64,000 nucleotides of DNA from Klenkia brasiliensis (GTDB lineage Bacteria; Actinomycetota; Actinomycetes; Mycobacteriales; Geodermatophilaceae): assembly GCF_900100695.1 (NCBI RefSeq), contig NZ_FNCF01000005.1, positions 1 to 64,000 on the forward strand, given 5' to 3'. Each line of letters begins with the position of its first letter. Within the stretch, counting starts at the first letter, position 1. The notes beneath the pieces were generated by a model that worked only from the letters and a program-made list of their open reading frames with translations, was not told the origin of the DNA and ran no database searches. Below, piece by piece: positions 29,345 through 39,942 of the stretch. The translations under genes and the position numbers were made by a program.

Positions 29345-31050
29345 GGGCCCGTGCCGCCGCGGCCCTGCTCGCGCTGGGCGTGCTGGCCGGGTGCGGCACC
29401 GTCCCCGACAGCTCGGCGCCGGTGCAGATCACCCAGGTCGCCGAGCCGCCCGGCGACATCGGCATCGAGGCGCTGCCGCCGGTGGCCGGGGCGAGCCCGG
29501 AGGAGGTGGTGCGCGGCTTCGTCGACGCGATGGCCAGCACCACCCGCAACCACCCCGTGGCCCGGCAGTACCTGACCCGCGAGGCGGCGGGGGAGTGGGA
29601 CGACACCGACGGCGTCACGGTCATCAGCGCCGACTACGCCCCGGTGGCGTCGGCCGACGGGAGCGTCACGCTCACCGCGGGCCTGGTCGGCAAGGTGGAC
29701 ACGCAGGGCTCGTTCACCGTGGGCGCCGGCCAGGCCTTCGCGTTCACCTTCGCCCTGACCGAGGAGGACGGGGAGTGGCGGATCGCCAACCCCACCGACG
29801 GCCTCGTGCAGCTCGAGCCGGACTTCGCCCGCACCTACGACCAGGTCAACGCGTTCTTCCTCGACCCCACCGGCACCCGGGTGGTCCCCGACCCCCGGTT
29901 CCTGGTGTCGGGGGAGTCCCAGCCCACGGCGCTGGTGGACCGGCTGCTCGTCGGCCCCTCGACCGCGGTGGCCGCGGGGGTCGTCAACCCCGCCGCCGGG
30001 GTGGAGCTGCGCAGCAACGTGGCCGTCGACCAGCAGGTGGCGACGGTGGACCTGACCGGCCTGCCGACCGGGGGCGCCGACGCGCTCAACGTGCTCTGCG
30101 CGCAGCTGGTGTGGTCGCTGGACCAGCTGGACGACGTCCGGGCCGTGCGGGTGACCGTGGACGGCGAACCGGTCGACCTGCCCGGCGTCCCCGACGTGCA
30201 GACCGTCGACGACTGGGCCTCCTTCGACCCCGACGCGGTGCCCGCCGCCTCCGTCGGGCACTACGTGGCCGACGGCGCGCTGCGCACGGTGACCGCCGGC
30301 GAGGTCGTCCCCGGCGCGGCGGGCACCGGCCAGCTGGGGCTGGTGTCGGCCGCGGTCACCGCCGACGCGCGCACCAACGAGCTGGGCACCACGGTCGCGG
30401 TCGCGGTCGTGGGCGGGAGCACGACGCTGCTGGCCGGGCCCTACGGCGGCGACCTGACCGCGGTGCTCACCGCGGGGAGCTTCACGGTGCCGACGGTCTC
30501 GGCCACCCGCGAGGAGGTCTGGACGGTCCGCGACGGCACGGAGGTCATCCGGGTCCCGGCCACCGGTTCGCCGCAGACGGTCAGCGCCACCACCCTGCCC
30601 GGCCTCGGCCCGGCCCGGGTGTTCCGGCTCTCGCCCGACGGGGTGCGGGCCGCGGTCGTGGTGGACGGGCCCGACGGCGGCCAGCTGCTGGTGGGCACGG
30701 TCGTGCGGGACGACGACCAGGTGGCGGTGCGCGACCTGCGCGCGGTGGCGCCGGACCTGTCGCAGGTCGTCGACGTCGCCTGGCGCACCGCCTCGTCGCT
30801 GGTGGTGCTGGCCGGGGCCCGCGACGAGGACGGCACCGGCCCCTACACCGTCGGCGTCGACGGGTGGGGCCTGGACGCGCTGAGCAGCGCCGGGTTGCCG
30901 GCCCAGCCCACCGCGGTGGCCGCGGCGCCGTCCCGCCCGGTGCTCGTCGTGGCCGGCGGCACGCTGTGGCAGCTGGCCGCGGGCACCTGGTCCACCCTGG
31001 TCCGCGGCCAGGGCCCGGTCGCCGGCGGGAGCCCGTTCTACCCGCTCTGA
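29341..31050 (+). CDS. lpqB: Lipoprotein LpqB
   Basis: This 569-residue secreted lipoprotein has a lipobox LAGC with the acylated cysteine at residue 18. A GerMN-like domain follows in the middle (PTALVDRLLVGPSTAVAAGVVNPAAGVEL, SNVAVDQQVATVDLTG), and the C-terminal half is a beta-propeller-like LpqB domain (RLSPDGVRAAVVV, DVAWRTASSLVVLAG). LpqB interacts with the MtrB sensor domain in mycobacteria. The GTG overlaps the mtrB stop (GTGA), so the three form one operon. Confidence 0.95.
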   Translation: MRARAAAALLALGVLAGCGTVPDSSAPVQITQVAEPPGDIGIEALPPVAGASPEEVVRGFVDAMASTTRNHPVARQYLTREAAGEWDDTDGVTVISADYAPVASADGSVTLTAGLVGKVDTQGSFTVGAGQAFAFTFALTEEDGEWRIANPTDGLVQLEPDFARTYDQVNAFFLDPTGTRVVPDPRFLVSGESQPTALVDRLLVGPSTAVAAGVVNPAAGVELRSNVAVDQQVATVDLTGLPTGGADALNVLCAQLVWSLDQLDDVRAVRVTVDGEPVDLPGVPDVQTVDDWASFDPDAVPAASVGHYVADGALRTVTAGEVVPGAAGTGQLGLVSAAVTADARTNELGTTVAVAVVGGSTTLLAGPYGGDLTAVLTAGSFTVPTVSATREEVWTVRDGTEVIRVPATGSPQTVSATTLPGLGPARVFRLSPDGVRAAVVVDGPDGGQLLVGTVVRDDDQVAVRDLRAVAPDLSQVVDVAWRTASSLVVLAGARDEDGTGPYTVGVDGWGLDALSSAGLPAQPTAVAAAPSRPVLVVAGGTLWQLAAGTWSTLVRGQGPVAGGSPFYPL

Positions 31051-31055
31051 GCGCT

Positions 31056-31064
31056 GTCCACAGG
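31056..31064 (+). promoter_or_regulatory. GTCCACAGG motif upstream of comF
   Basis: The 9-mer GTCCACAGG lies 40 nt before the comF start. Similar motifs occur in pairs before the cpaB-like gene and between the FtsK-type ATPase and WXG100 genes. It also resembles a DnaA box core (CTGTCCACA). Confidence 0.35.
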
Positions 31065-31103
31065 CCCGGCCGCGCCGGGCCGGCACCGGGCACGATCGGC
31101 ACC

Positions 31104-31841
31104 GTGCTGCGTGCGCTGGTGGCCTCCCTGGTGGGCTCGACGGTGGACCTCGTGCTGCCCCGGGTGTGCGCGGGGTGCGGCCGCCCCGGCCACGTGCTGT
31201 GCCCGCGGTGCGCGCAGCTGCTGGCCCGGCCGCGGCTGGCCGCGCCCCGCCGGCACCCCGACGGGTTCCCGCCGACGGTCGCGGCCGGGGCCTACGCCGG
31301 GCCGGTGCGGCCGGCCGTCGTCGCGTTCAAGGAGCGGGGCCGCGCCGAGCTGGCCGGCCCGCTCGGCGCAGCGCTGGCCCTGGCCGTGGCGGCCCTCCGG
31401 TCGGCCACCGACCCGGGCGCGCCCGTCGTCCTCGTGCCGCTGCCCAGCAGCCGCGCGGCGCTGCGGGAACGGGGGCGCGACCACGTCGGCGAGCTGGCCC
31501 GTGCGGCGGTCCGCGAGCTGCGCCGGGCCGGGGTGCCGGCGGGGGTCGGCGACTGGCTGGGGCGCCGGGGCCGGGTGCGCGACTCCACCGGCCTGGACGT
31601 CGGCGGCCGCCGGGCCAACCTGGCGGGCACCTTCACCGCGAGCCCGCCGGCCCGGCCGCACGGGCTGGTGGTGCTGGTCGACGACGTGGTCACCACCGGG
31701 GCGACGCTCACCGAGGCCGCCGCGGCGCTGGCCCGGCCCGGCCTGCCGGTCCTCGCCGCAGTGGTGGCGGCGACCCCGCGTGGCGTGACCCCGGGCGTGG
31801 CGGCGCCCGGACCTGGGGTGTTCACCGTGCGCAGCCCCTGA
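31104..31841 (+). CDS. comF: ComF family phosphoribosyltransferase-like protein
   Basis: A 245-residue protein with an N-terminal zinc finger (RVCAGCGRPGHVLCPRC) and a C-terminal type I PRTase fold with the PRPP loop LVVLVDDVVTTGATLTEAA. ComF is required for DNA uptake in naturally competent bacteria; in actinobacteria its role is unproven. It occupies the place of Rv3242c, between lpqB and hpf. The GTG at 31104 is chosen because the hydrophobic N-terminal segment and zinc finger follow directly. A GTCCACAGG motif lies upstream. Confidence 0.88.
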   Translation: MLRALVASLVGSTVDLVLPRVCAGCGRPGHVLCPRCAQLLARPRLAAPRRHPDGFPPTVAAGAYAGPVRPAVVAFKERGRAELAGPLGAALALAVAALRSATDPGAPVVLVPLPSSRAALRERGRDHVGELARAAVRELRRAGVPAGVGDWLGRRGRVRDSTGLDVGGRRANLAGTFTASPPARPHGLVVLVDDVVTTGATLTEAAAALARPGLPVLAAVVAATPRGVTPGVAAPGPGVFTVRSP

Positions 31842-31890
31842 GGACCCCGTGGGTGGACCTCCTGCACTGTCGCATCGGGCCCGGCGCGGC

Positions 31891-31896
31891 TAGCGT
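31891..31896 (+). promoter_or_regulatory. Candidate -10 (TAGCGT) for hpf
   Basis: TAGCGT lies 32 nt before the hpf ATG, giving a leader of about 26 nt that contains a good Shine-Dalgarno sequence (GGGAGG, 31918-31923). Confidence 0.4.
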
Positions 31897-31928
31897 CGGG
31901 GCGATCACACCCGAGTTCGGGAGGTCAC

Positions 31929-32597
31929 ATGGAGATCGTCGTCCGAGGTCGCAACGTCGAGGTGCCCGAGCACTTCCGGCAGACCGTCGAGGACAAGGTC
32001 GGCCAGCTGGAGCGCTTCGACGGCAAGATCGAGCGCCTCGACGTGGAGCTGCTCCACGAGAAGAACCCGCGCCAGTCGGCGAACTGCCAGCGCGTGGAGA
32101 TCACCCTGCGCGGCAAGGGCCCGGTGGCCCGCGCCGAGGCCTGCGCGGCGGACTTCCTGTCCGCCCTGGACGCCGCCGTCGGCAAGCTGGAGAACCGGCT
32201 GCGGCGGGCCGCCGACCGCCGTCGCGTGCACCACGGCCGGCGCACCCCGGCCAGCCTCCGCCTGGACGGGTCGGCCGCCGCGGCGGCCCTCGGGGAGCTG
32301 GACCAGCGGCTGGCCGACGCCGACGCCCCGGCCGAGCCGGAGGAGAACCTCCCCGGCCGCGTCGTGCGCGAGAAGCAGCACCCGGCCACCCCGATGACCG
32401 TCGACCAGGCGCTGCTCGAGATGGAGCTCGTCGGCCACGACTTCTTCCTGTTCGCCTGCGCCGAGACCGGTCAGCCCACCGTGGTCTACCGCCGGCACGC
32501 CTACGACTACGGCCTGATCCGGCTGTCGGGCGCACCGGTGGCCACCCCGGCCGCGGCCCCGGCTGCGGCTGCGGCGAAGGAGCCCGCGCGCGTGTAG
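31929..32597 (+). CDS. hpf: Ribosome hibernation promoting factor, long form
   Basis: This 222-residue protein binds the 30S subunit. The N-terminal S30AE/HPF domain (MEIVVRGRNVEVPEHFRQTVEDKVGQLERF ... VEITLRGKGPVARAEA) is followed by a linker. The C-terminal dimerisation domain (KQHPATPMTVDQALLEMELVGHDFFLF, VVYRRHAYDYGLIRL) joins two 70S ribosomes into 100S dimers. The tail is Ala-rich. It has a strong SD and a short leader, unlike most genes here. The position matches Rv3241c, upstream of secA1. Confidence 0.95.
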   Translation: MEIVVRGRNVEVPEHFRQTVEDKVGQLERFDGKIERLDVELLHEKNPRQSANCQRVEITLRGKGPVARAEACAADFLSALDAAVGKLENRLRRAADRRRVHHGRRTPASLRLDGSAAAAALGELDQRLADADAPAEPEENLPGRVVREKQHPATPMTVDQALLEMELVGHDFFLFACAETGQPTVVYRRHAYDYGLIRLSGAPVATPAAAPAAAAAKEPARV

Positions 32598-32607
32598 TCG
32601 GCACCCC

Positions 32608-32640
32608 CCGGTGGCCCGTCCTGCTCGGCAGGGCGGGCCA
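32608..32640. terminator. Bidirectional terminator between hpf and PPOX gene
   Basis: A 15-bp stem (arms 32608-32622 and 32626-32640, one G-U pair) with a 3-nt loop lies between the convergent gene ends. Confidence 0.75.
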
Positions 32641-32648
32641 CCGTCGGG

Positions 32649-33041
32649 TCAGAGGGTCCCGAGCACCCGGTCGACGGCGATCTCCAGCACCACGCGCGCC
32701 GGGTTCTCCCGCGGCTGGCGGTACCGGGCGGCGTAGCGGGCCACCGCGTCGGCCACCGACGCCGGGTCCTCCCGCACGGTCGCGGTGCCCTCCAGGGTCA
32801 CCCAGCGCCGGCCGTCGACCGAGCAGACCGCCACCCGCGCGGTGCCGCCCGCGGCGCGCACGTGCCGGGCCTTGACCGACGTCCCCGAGGTGATCACCCG
32901 GGCCGTCGCGGTGGCGGGGTCCAGGGTGACCCCGACCGGGACCACGTGCGGGCTGCCGTCGGCGCGCAGCGTGGTCAGCGTCGCCAGGTGCCGCTCGGTG
33001 AAGAAGGTGCGCAGGTCGTCGGAGAACTCGGGGCGGGCCAC
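32649..33041 (-). CDS. PPOX-class pyridoxamine 5'-phosphate oxidase-like / F420-dependent protein
   Basis: A 130-residue split-barrel flavin/F420-binding protein of the Rv1155-type family: [37 protein letters not shown] at the N-terminus, then [31 protein letters not shown]. Such proteins bind FMN or F420 and act on varied substrates. The presence of fbiA and fbiB in the window makes F420 plausible, but the cofactor cannot be fixed from sequence alone. A TAGGCT hexamer lies 6 nt before the GTG. Confidence 0.82.
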   Translation of the reverse strand: MARPEFSDDLRTFFTERHLATLTTLRADGSPHVVPVGVTLDPATATARVITSGTSVKARHVRAAGGTARVAVCSVDGRRWVTLEGTATVREDPASVADAVARYAARYRQPRENPARVVLEIAVDRVLGTL

Positions 33042-33047
33042 CGGCGC

Positions 33048-33053
33048 AGCCTA
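33048..33053 (-). promoter_or_regulatory. Candidate -10 (TAGGCT) for leaderless PPOX gene
   Basis: TAGGCT on the minus strand is 6 nt from the GTG at 33041. Confidence 0.45.
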
Positions 33054-33116
33054 GGGCCTGCCCGGACCCACCGGTCCGACCTGCGCAAGCGCCGCTGGCG
33101 GGGCAGGATCCCCGCC

Positions 33117-33818
33117 GTGGAGCTGCAGGGGTCGCGGGTGTGGGTGGTCGGGGCGAGCGGGGTGCTCGGGGGTGCGCTGGCCCGCGGGCTGGCCGCCGCG
33201 GGCGCGCAGGTGGCGCTGGCCGGGCGGGACGCCGGGCGCACCGCGGCGCTGGCGCAGGAGCTGGGCGGGGTGCCCACCCAGGTGCTCGACGCCGTCGACG
33301 TGGAGTCCGGCCGGGCGGCGGCGCAGGCGGCCGCCGAGGCCCTGGGCGGGCTGGACGCCGTCGTGGTGGCCACCGGCGTGGTCGCGTTCGGCCCGGCGGC
33401 CGAGGCCGACGACGCCGTGGTCGAGGAGCTGTTCGCGGTGAACACCCTGGGCCCGATGAGCCTGGTGCGCGCCGTCCTGCCGCGGTTGACCGACGGCGGG
33501 GCGGTGGTGCTGCTGTCGGCGATCGTGGCCGACGCGCCGACGCTGCAGATGGCCGAGTACTCCGCGTCCAAGGCCGCGCTGTCGGCGTGGGCCTCGGTGC
33601 TGCGCCGGGAGCTGCGGTCGCGCCGGGTCGCCGTCCTCGACGTCAAGCCCCCGCACGTGGACACCGGCCTGGTCGACCGTGCGCTGGCCGGCGCGCCGCC
33701 CCGGCTGCCGGAGGGCTTCCCCGCCCGGGCCGTGGTCGACGCCGTCCTGGACGGCATGCGGCAGGGCGCCAAGGAGGTCGCACTCGACCCGCGGGCCGGG
33801 GAACTCGTCCTGCGCTGA
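33117..33818 (+). CDS. Short-chain dehydrogenase/reductase
   Basis: A 233-residue classical SDR. The cofactor motif is VVGASGVLGGALARGL (TGxxxGxG variant), the NNAG position reads VVVATGVVA, and the active site has the Ser of LLSAIVAD with YSASK. The cofactor and substrate are unknown. DVKPPHVDTGLVD is typical of the SDR C-terminal region. A CAGGAT hexamer lies 7 nt before the GTG start. It is followed by secA1 after 36 nt. Confidence 0.88.
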   Translation: MELQGSRVWVVGASGVLGGALARGLAAAGAQVALAGRDAGRTAALAQELGGVPTQVLDAVDVESGRAAAQAAAEALGGLDAVVVATGVVAFGPAAEADDAVVEELFAVNTLGPMSLVRAVLPRLTDGGAVVLLSAIVADAPTLQMAEYSASKAALSAWASVLRRELRSRRVAVLDVKPPHVDTGLVDRALAGAPPRLPEGFPARAVVDAVLDGMRQGAKEVALDPRAGELVLR

Positions 33819-33842
33819 GCCGGGGTGGTGGCGGGACGGCAC

Positions 33843-33848
33843 TACATT
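33843..33848 (+). promoter_or_regulatory. Candidate -10 (TACATT) for leaderless secA1
   Basis: TACATT lies 6 nt before the GTG at 33855 and supports that start over the in-frame upstream starts. Confidence 0.5.
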
Positions 33849-33854
33849 GGTCGC

Positions 33855-36791
<2,937 letters not shown>

Positions 36792-36810
36792 CCGGGCACC
36801 CGGGTCGGCC

Positions 36811-36839
36811 GACCGCCCCGCCCAGCCGGCGGGGTGGTC
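36811..36839. terminator. Bidirectional terminator between secA1 and Rv3235-like gene
   Basis: A 12-bp stem (arms 36811-36822 and 36828-36839, one G-T pair) with a CAGCC loop overlaps the stop codon of the convergent gene. Confidence 0.65.
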
Positions 36840-37407
36840 AGCCGACCTGCAGGGCGGTGCACCGCCAGCCGCCCTCCACGACCTCCAGCCGGGCCGCGAC
36901 CGCGTGGGCCCGGCCGTTGCGGCGGGCCACCGCGCACACCTCGGCGACCCCCTCCACCGGCTCGGCCACCCGGACCGCGCCCACCAGCAGGGGCCCGCTG
37001 CCGGCCACGCACCAGTGCGGGCGCCGGCCCTGGCTGACCGCGGTGAACACCGGCAGCGTGTAGGCCGAGCGGAGCTGGGCGAAGGGGCGGCGCCCGCCGA
37101 AGGCCTCCAGCGTCATGGTCACCAGCCGGTGGGCCACCGGTCCCGGGTCGGGGAGCCCGCGGCGCCGGGCGGGCGGTCCCTGCGGGGCGCCCGGTCGCGG
37201 GCCCGGCAGCAGGTGCGGCCGGGGCGAGGGCACGCCGGGGCGCAGCAGCCGGGTGACCGGCGCGGGGTCCAGGGCCGGGCCGGGGGTGTCGACCAGGCGC
37301 AGCCGGACCTGCCGCCACGGGTCGTGCGCCGGGTCGGGGCACGGGTCGGACCGCGGGTCGGGACCCGGGTCGGGCCACGGTGCGGTCAGCGGGGCCGGGG
37401 TGCTCAT
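36838..37407 (-). CDS. Rv3235 family protein (DUF6459-like)
   Basis: A 189-residue protein. The first ~95 residues are Pro/Arg/Asp-rich and disordered, including a tetrapeptide DP-repeat encoded by four 12-bp DNA repeats. The C-terminal ~95 residues form the conserved domain (HRLVTMTLEAFGGRRPFAQLRSAY ... VCAVARRNGRAHAVAARLEVVEGGWRCTALQVG), resembling Rv3235. The predicted fold is unknown to me. It lies 31 nt downstream of the LysM gene on the same strand, with a GAGGAG Shine-Dalgarno, so the two are probably an operon. Confidence 0.75.
   Translation of the reverse strand: MSTPAPLTAPWPDPGPDPRSDPCPDPAHDPWRQVRLRLVDTPGPALDPAPVTRLLRPGVPSPRPHLLPGPRPGAPQGPPARRRGLPDPGPVAHRLVTMTLEAFGGRRPFAQLRSAYTLPVFTAVSQGRRPHWCVAGSGPLLVGAVRVAEPVEGVAEVCAVARRNGRAHAVAARLEVVEGGWRCTALQVG
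37331..37378. repeat. Four tandem 12-bp repeats inside the Rv3235-like gene
   Basis: Units at 37331, 37343, 37355 and 37367 each begin GGGTCGG and encode DP-containing tetrapeptides. The in-frame 12-bp period means copy-number change would alter the tail length without a frameshift. Confidence 0.75.
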
Positions 37408-37438
37408 GGGGGGTGTCTCCTCGGGTGGGCGGGTCGGG

Positions 37439-38107
37439 TCAGGGGGCGCGCAGGACCTGGCCGGGCAGCAGCAGGTCGGGGTCCGGGCCGATCACCGCGG
37501 CGTTGACCTGCCACCAGGCCGCGACGGCGTCGGCGACGGCCGCTGGTCCGGGCGCACCGGCCGCGCCCGGTCGGGCGGCGAGCCAGGTGGCGGCGATGTC
37601 CCACAGGCAGTCGCCGCGCACCACGACGTGGGCCCCGGCCGGCGCCGGGGCCGGCCAGTCGGGCACCGGCGCGAGGTCACCGGCCAGGCCCCGGTCCGCC
37701 GTGCCGGTGGTGACCTGCTGGGCCGCGGTCACCGCGAGCGCGGGCCCGGTGGGGGCGGCGGCGACGACCGGGGCGGTGGCCAGCGAGAGGCCCACGGCGA
37801 GGGCGGCGGCCCGGCGCAGCGTGGCCGGCAGCAGCAGGCGCAGCAGCGGTGCCGCGACCCGGGCGAGGGGCGGGGGACCGCTGCTGGCGACGGTGAGGAC
37901 CAGCCCCAGCACGCCCCACGCCCAGCACGCCGCGGCCAGCGCCCAGACGACGGGCACGAGCAGGGCGTCGGGACCGGCGGTGTCGACCACCCGCTGCGGG
38001 TCGGCGAGCACGGCGGCCCACGCGGCCGGGTCGGGGGCGAGGGCACGCAGACCCGCCCCGGCGGCCAGCACCACGAGCGTGGTGGTGGCCCAGCGCTGCA
38101 CGGACAT
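37439..38107 (-). CDS. LysM-domain membrane protein
   Basis: A 222-residue protein. Two to three hydrophobic segments lie in the first 130 residues (ATTTLVVLAAGAGLRAL, LLVPVVWALAAACWAWGVLGLVLTV, AAALAVGLSLATAPVVAAA). After a linker, a LysM-like motif begins HVVVRGDCLWDIAATWL and ends VIGPDPDLLLPGQVLRAP. LysM domains bind GlcNAc in peptidoglycan. The start is the ATG at 38107 with a strong GGAGG at 38111-38116. It is divergent from an uncharacterised gene across a 91-bp region with phased repeats. Confidence 0.82.
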   Translation of the reverse strand: MSVQRWATTTLVVLAAGAGLRALAPDPAAWAAVLADPQRVVDTAGPDALLVPVVWALAAACWAWGVLGLVLTVASSGPPPLARVAAPLLRLLLPATLRRAAALAVGLSLATAPVVAAAPTGPALAVTAAQQVTTGTADRGLAGDLAPVPDWPAPAPAGAHVVVRGDCLWDIAATWLAARPGAAGAPGPAAVADAVAAWWQVNAAVIGPDPDLLLPGQVLRAP

Positions 38108-38152
38108 GGGACCTCCTCGGGATCTGTCGACAGCGAACACGACCATCGCAAT

Positions 38153-38170
38153 CAAATGCAAGCAAATGCA
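38153..38170. promoter_or_regulatory. Phased direct repeats CAAATGCA (possible operator)
   Basis: CAAATGCA occurs at 38153-38160 and 38163-38170, 10 bp apart and so on the same helix face, with CGCATCTG following. This AT-richer patch lies in the divergent region between the LysM gene and the gene at 38199, close to the candidate -10 at 38187. The protein that binds it is unknown. Confidence 0.45.
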
Positions 38171-38186
38171 CGCATCTGTGGATGGG

Positions 38187-38192
38187 TAGGGT
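38187..38192 (+). promoter_or_regulatory. Candidate -10 (TAGGGT), leaderless
   Basis: TAGGGT lies 6 nt before the ATG at 38199. Confidence 0.5.
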
Positions 38193-38198
38193 CCGGCC

Positions 38199-38756
38199 AT
38201 GCGCTGGGAGCAGCTGTTCGCCGACCTCGAGGCGGCCTTCGCGGCCGAGCAGGCCGCGGCCGAGGACCTGGCGTCGCGCACGCGTGCCGAGGTGGGCGCG
38301 GTCCGGCTGGCCGACCGGCTGCGCGGCAGCACCGGGCGCGACGTCGCGCTGGACTGCGCGGGCGCCGGGCGGGTGGCGGGACGGCTGGTCGACGTCGGCA
38401 GCGACTGGGTGCTGCTGGCCGCCGAGCGGGGTCAGGAGCTGCTGGTGGCGACCGGGTGCCTGCGCGCGGTCGGCGGCCTGGGGCCGGTGACCGCACCGGC
38501 CGACGAGCCGGGGGTGGTGGCCCGGTCCTGGGACCTGCGCCGGGCGGTGCGCGGCCTGGCCCGGGACCGGGCGGCGGTGCGCTGCGTGCTCCAGGACGGC
38601 ACCGTCCTCACCGGGACGGTGGACCGGGTCGGCGCGGACTTCCTCGAGCTGGCCGAGCACCACCTCGACCAGCCCCGGCGGCGCACCGCGGTCACGTCCG
38701 TGCGCGCGGTGGTGCTGGGTGCGGTGGCGCTGCTCGCCTCGCCCGGCGCCGGGTGA
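38199..38756 (+). CDS. Conserved hypothetical protein
   Basis: 185 residues. The N-terminus is helical and charged (FADLEAAFAAEQAAAEDLASRTRAEVGAV). Two similar beta-rich halves follow, around GRLVDVGSDWVLLAAERGQELLVAT and LTGTVDRVGADFLELAEHHLD. The repeat of V-G/D-x-V-G-x-D-(W/F) suggests two Sm-like or SH3-like barrels; this is my inference. No signal peptide is present. It converges on the small HTH gene with 6 nt between stop codons. It is probably leaderless, downstream of phased repeats. Confidence 0.65.
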   Translation: MRWEQLFADLEAAFAAEQAAAEDLASRTRAEVGAVRLADRLRGSTGRDVALDCAGAGRVAGRLVDVGSDWVLLAAERGQELLVATGCLRAVGGLGPVTAPADEPGVVARSWDLRRAVRGLARDRAAVRCVLQDGTVLTGTVDRVGADFLELAEHHLDQPRRRTAVTSVRAVVLGAVALLASPGAG

Positions 38757-38762
38757 GGCCGG

Positions 38763-39005
38763 TCAGGCGTCCTGCGTGCGCCCCTCGGGTCGGGCGGGCT
38801 CGGGCGGCGGGGTGGACCCGCGGGCCTCGGCGTACTTCTGCTGGATGAAGCGCTCGAGCTCGTCGCGCTCGACCCGCCACTGCCCCCGCCCGCCGATCTG
38901 GATGGCGATGAGCTCCTTGCGCCGCACCAGGGCGTAGGCCTGCGACCACGAGACGTTGAGCGTCTCGGCGACGTCGTCGAGGGTCAGGAAGCGGGGCGTG
39001 GCCAT
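38763..39005 (-). CDS. Small helix-turn-helix protein (excisionase/MerR-like, BldC-like)
   Basis: An 80-residue DNA-binding protein with a winged-HTH of the excisionase type: FLTLDDVAETLNVSWSQAYALVRRKELIAIQIGGRGQWRVERDELERFIQQKY. The tail is Pro-rich. Proteins of this size include BldC, which binds direct repeats cooperatively. The phased repeats at 38153-38170 are therefore an attractive but untested target. The ATG at 39005 begins the conserved domain immediately. Confidence 0.85.
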   Translation of the reverse strand: MATPRFLTLDDVAETLNVSWSQAYALVRRKELIAIQIGGRGQWRVERDELERFIQQKYAEARGSTPPPEPARPEGRTQDA

Positions 39006-39073
39006 CGGGGTGGTGTGTCTCCCTCCAGAGGTGGCCGCCAGTCTGGCACCTCCGGCCTGCCCCGGTGGGGTGG

Positions 39074-39098
39074 GTCCACAGGCCGATCCGTCCACAGG
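39074..39098. promoter_or_regulatory. Paired GTCCACAGG motifs upstream of cpaB-like gene
   Basis: GTCCACAGG occurs at 39074-39082 and 39090-39098, 16 bp apart, about 83 nt before the cpaB-like start. The same motif occurs singly before comF and as an inverted pair before the WXG100 gene. Confidence 0.4.
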
Positions 39099-39180
39099 CA
39101 CTGCACGTGGACCGCGCCGTCGGTCATCATCTGCACCTGTTCGCGCCCGAACGGCCGCGACCGCGGAGAACGGGGACCAG

Positions 39181-39942
39181 ATGACGGGCAGTGCGCTGCT
39201 GGACGGCAGGACCGCGGGCGGCCCCGGTGCCCCCGGTGCGCCGCCGGCCGGGCCCGTGCCGCGCCGGGTGCGGCCACCGCGGTGGCTGGACCTGCGCTTG
39301 GTGCTCGGTGTGCTGCTGGTGCTGGGCTCGGTGCTGGTCGGTGCCCGCGTGGTGACGGCGGCCGGTGCCACCGTGCCCGTGTGGTCCGCCGCGACGGACC
39401 TGGCCGCGGGCAGCGTGCTGCGCGCCGACGACCTGGTCGCCGTGCAGGTGCGGCTCGACGACGTCGCCGCCGGCTACCTGGCCGCCTCGACCGACCCCGC
39501 GGGCCAGGTCCTCGGCCGGGCGGTGCTGGCCGGCGAGCTGGTCCCGCGCGCGGCCCTCGAGCCGGCGTCCGAGCAGGTCCAGCTCGCCCTCCCGGTCCAG
39601 GCCGGGTACGCCCCGCCGGGCCTGGCCCGGGGCCAGCGGGTCGACGTCTACGCCGTGGCCGACCCGGCGGCGGGGGCCACCGACACCTCGGGGGAGGTGT
39701 CCCTCGTGCTCGCCGGCGCCCCCGTGCAGGCGGTGTCCGGCCGCGGCGAGGGCGTGCTGTCGGCCGCGACCACGACCATCCAGGTCGTGGTCGGGCTGGA
39801 CGCCGACGACGTCCCCGGCGTGCTGTCGGCCGTCGGCGGCCGGGCGCTGGTGGTCGTGGTGCGCGACGGCGCCGCCGGGGGCGGGCCGGCCACCGTCCCC
39901 ACGACGGTCCCGGTGCCGACCACGGCGGGCCCGACCGGCTGA
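39181..39942 (+). CDS. CpaB/SAF-domain protein (Flp pilus assembly-like)
   Basis: A 253-residue protein with a cytoplasmic Gly/Pro/Arg-rich start and one transmembrane segment (LRLVLGVLLVLGSVLVGARVV). An extracytoplasmic SAF domain follows (VPVWSAATDLAAGSVLRADDLVAVQVRL ... GQVLGRAVLAGELVPRAAL) with a RcpC/CpaB-like beta domain. CpaB takes part in Tad/Flp pilus assembly. No CpaF, TadB, TadC or pilin gene is near. The ATG has an AACGGGGA SD-like sequence. The stop overlaps the next start by one nucleotide (TGATG). Confidence 0.8.
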   Translation: MTGSALLDGRTAGGPGAPGAPPAGPVPRRVRPPRWLDLRLVLGVLLVLGSVLVGARVVTAAGATVPVWSAATDLAAGSVLRADDLVAVQVRLDDVAAGYLAASTDPAGQVLGRAVLAGELVPRAALEPASEQVQLALPVQAGYAPPGLARGQRVDVYAVADPAAGATDTSGEVSLVLAGAPVQAVSGRGEGVLSAATTTIQVVVGLDADDVPGVLSAVGGRALVVVVRDGAAGGGPATVPTTVPVPTTAGPTG

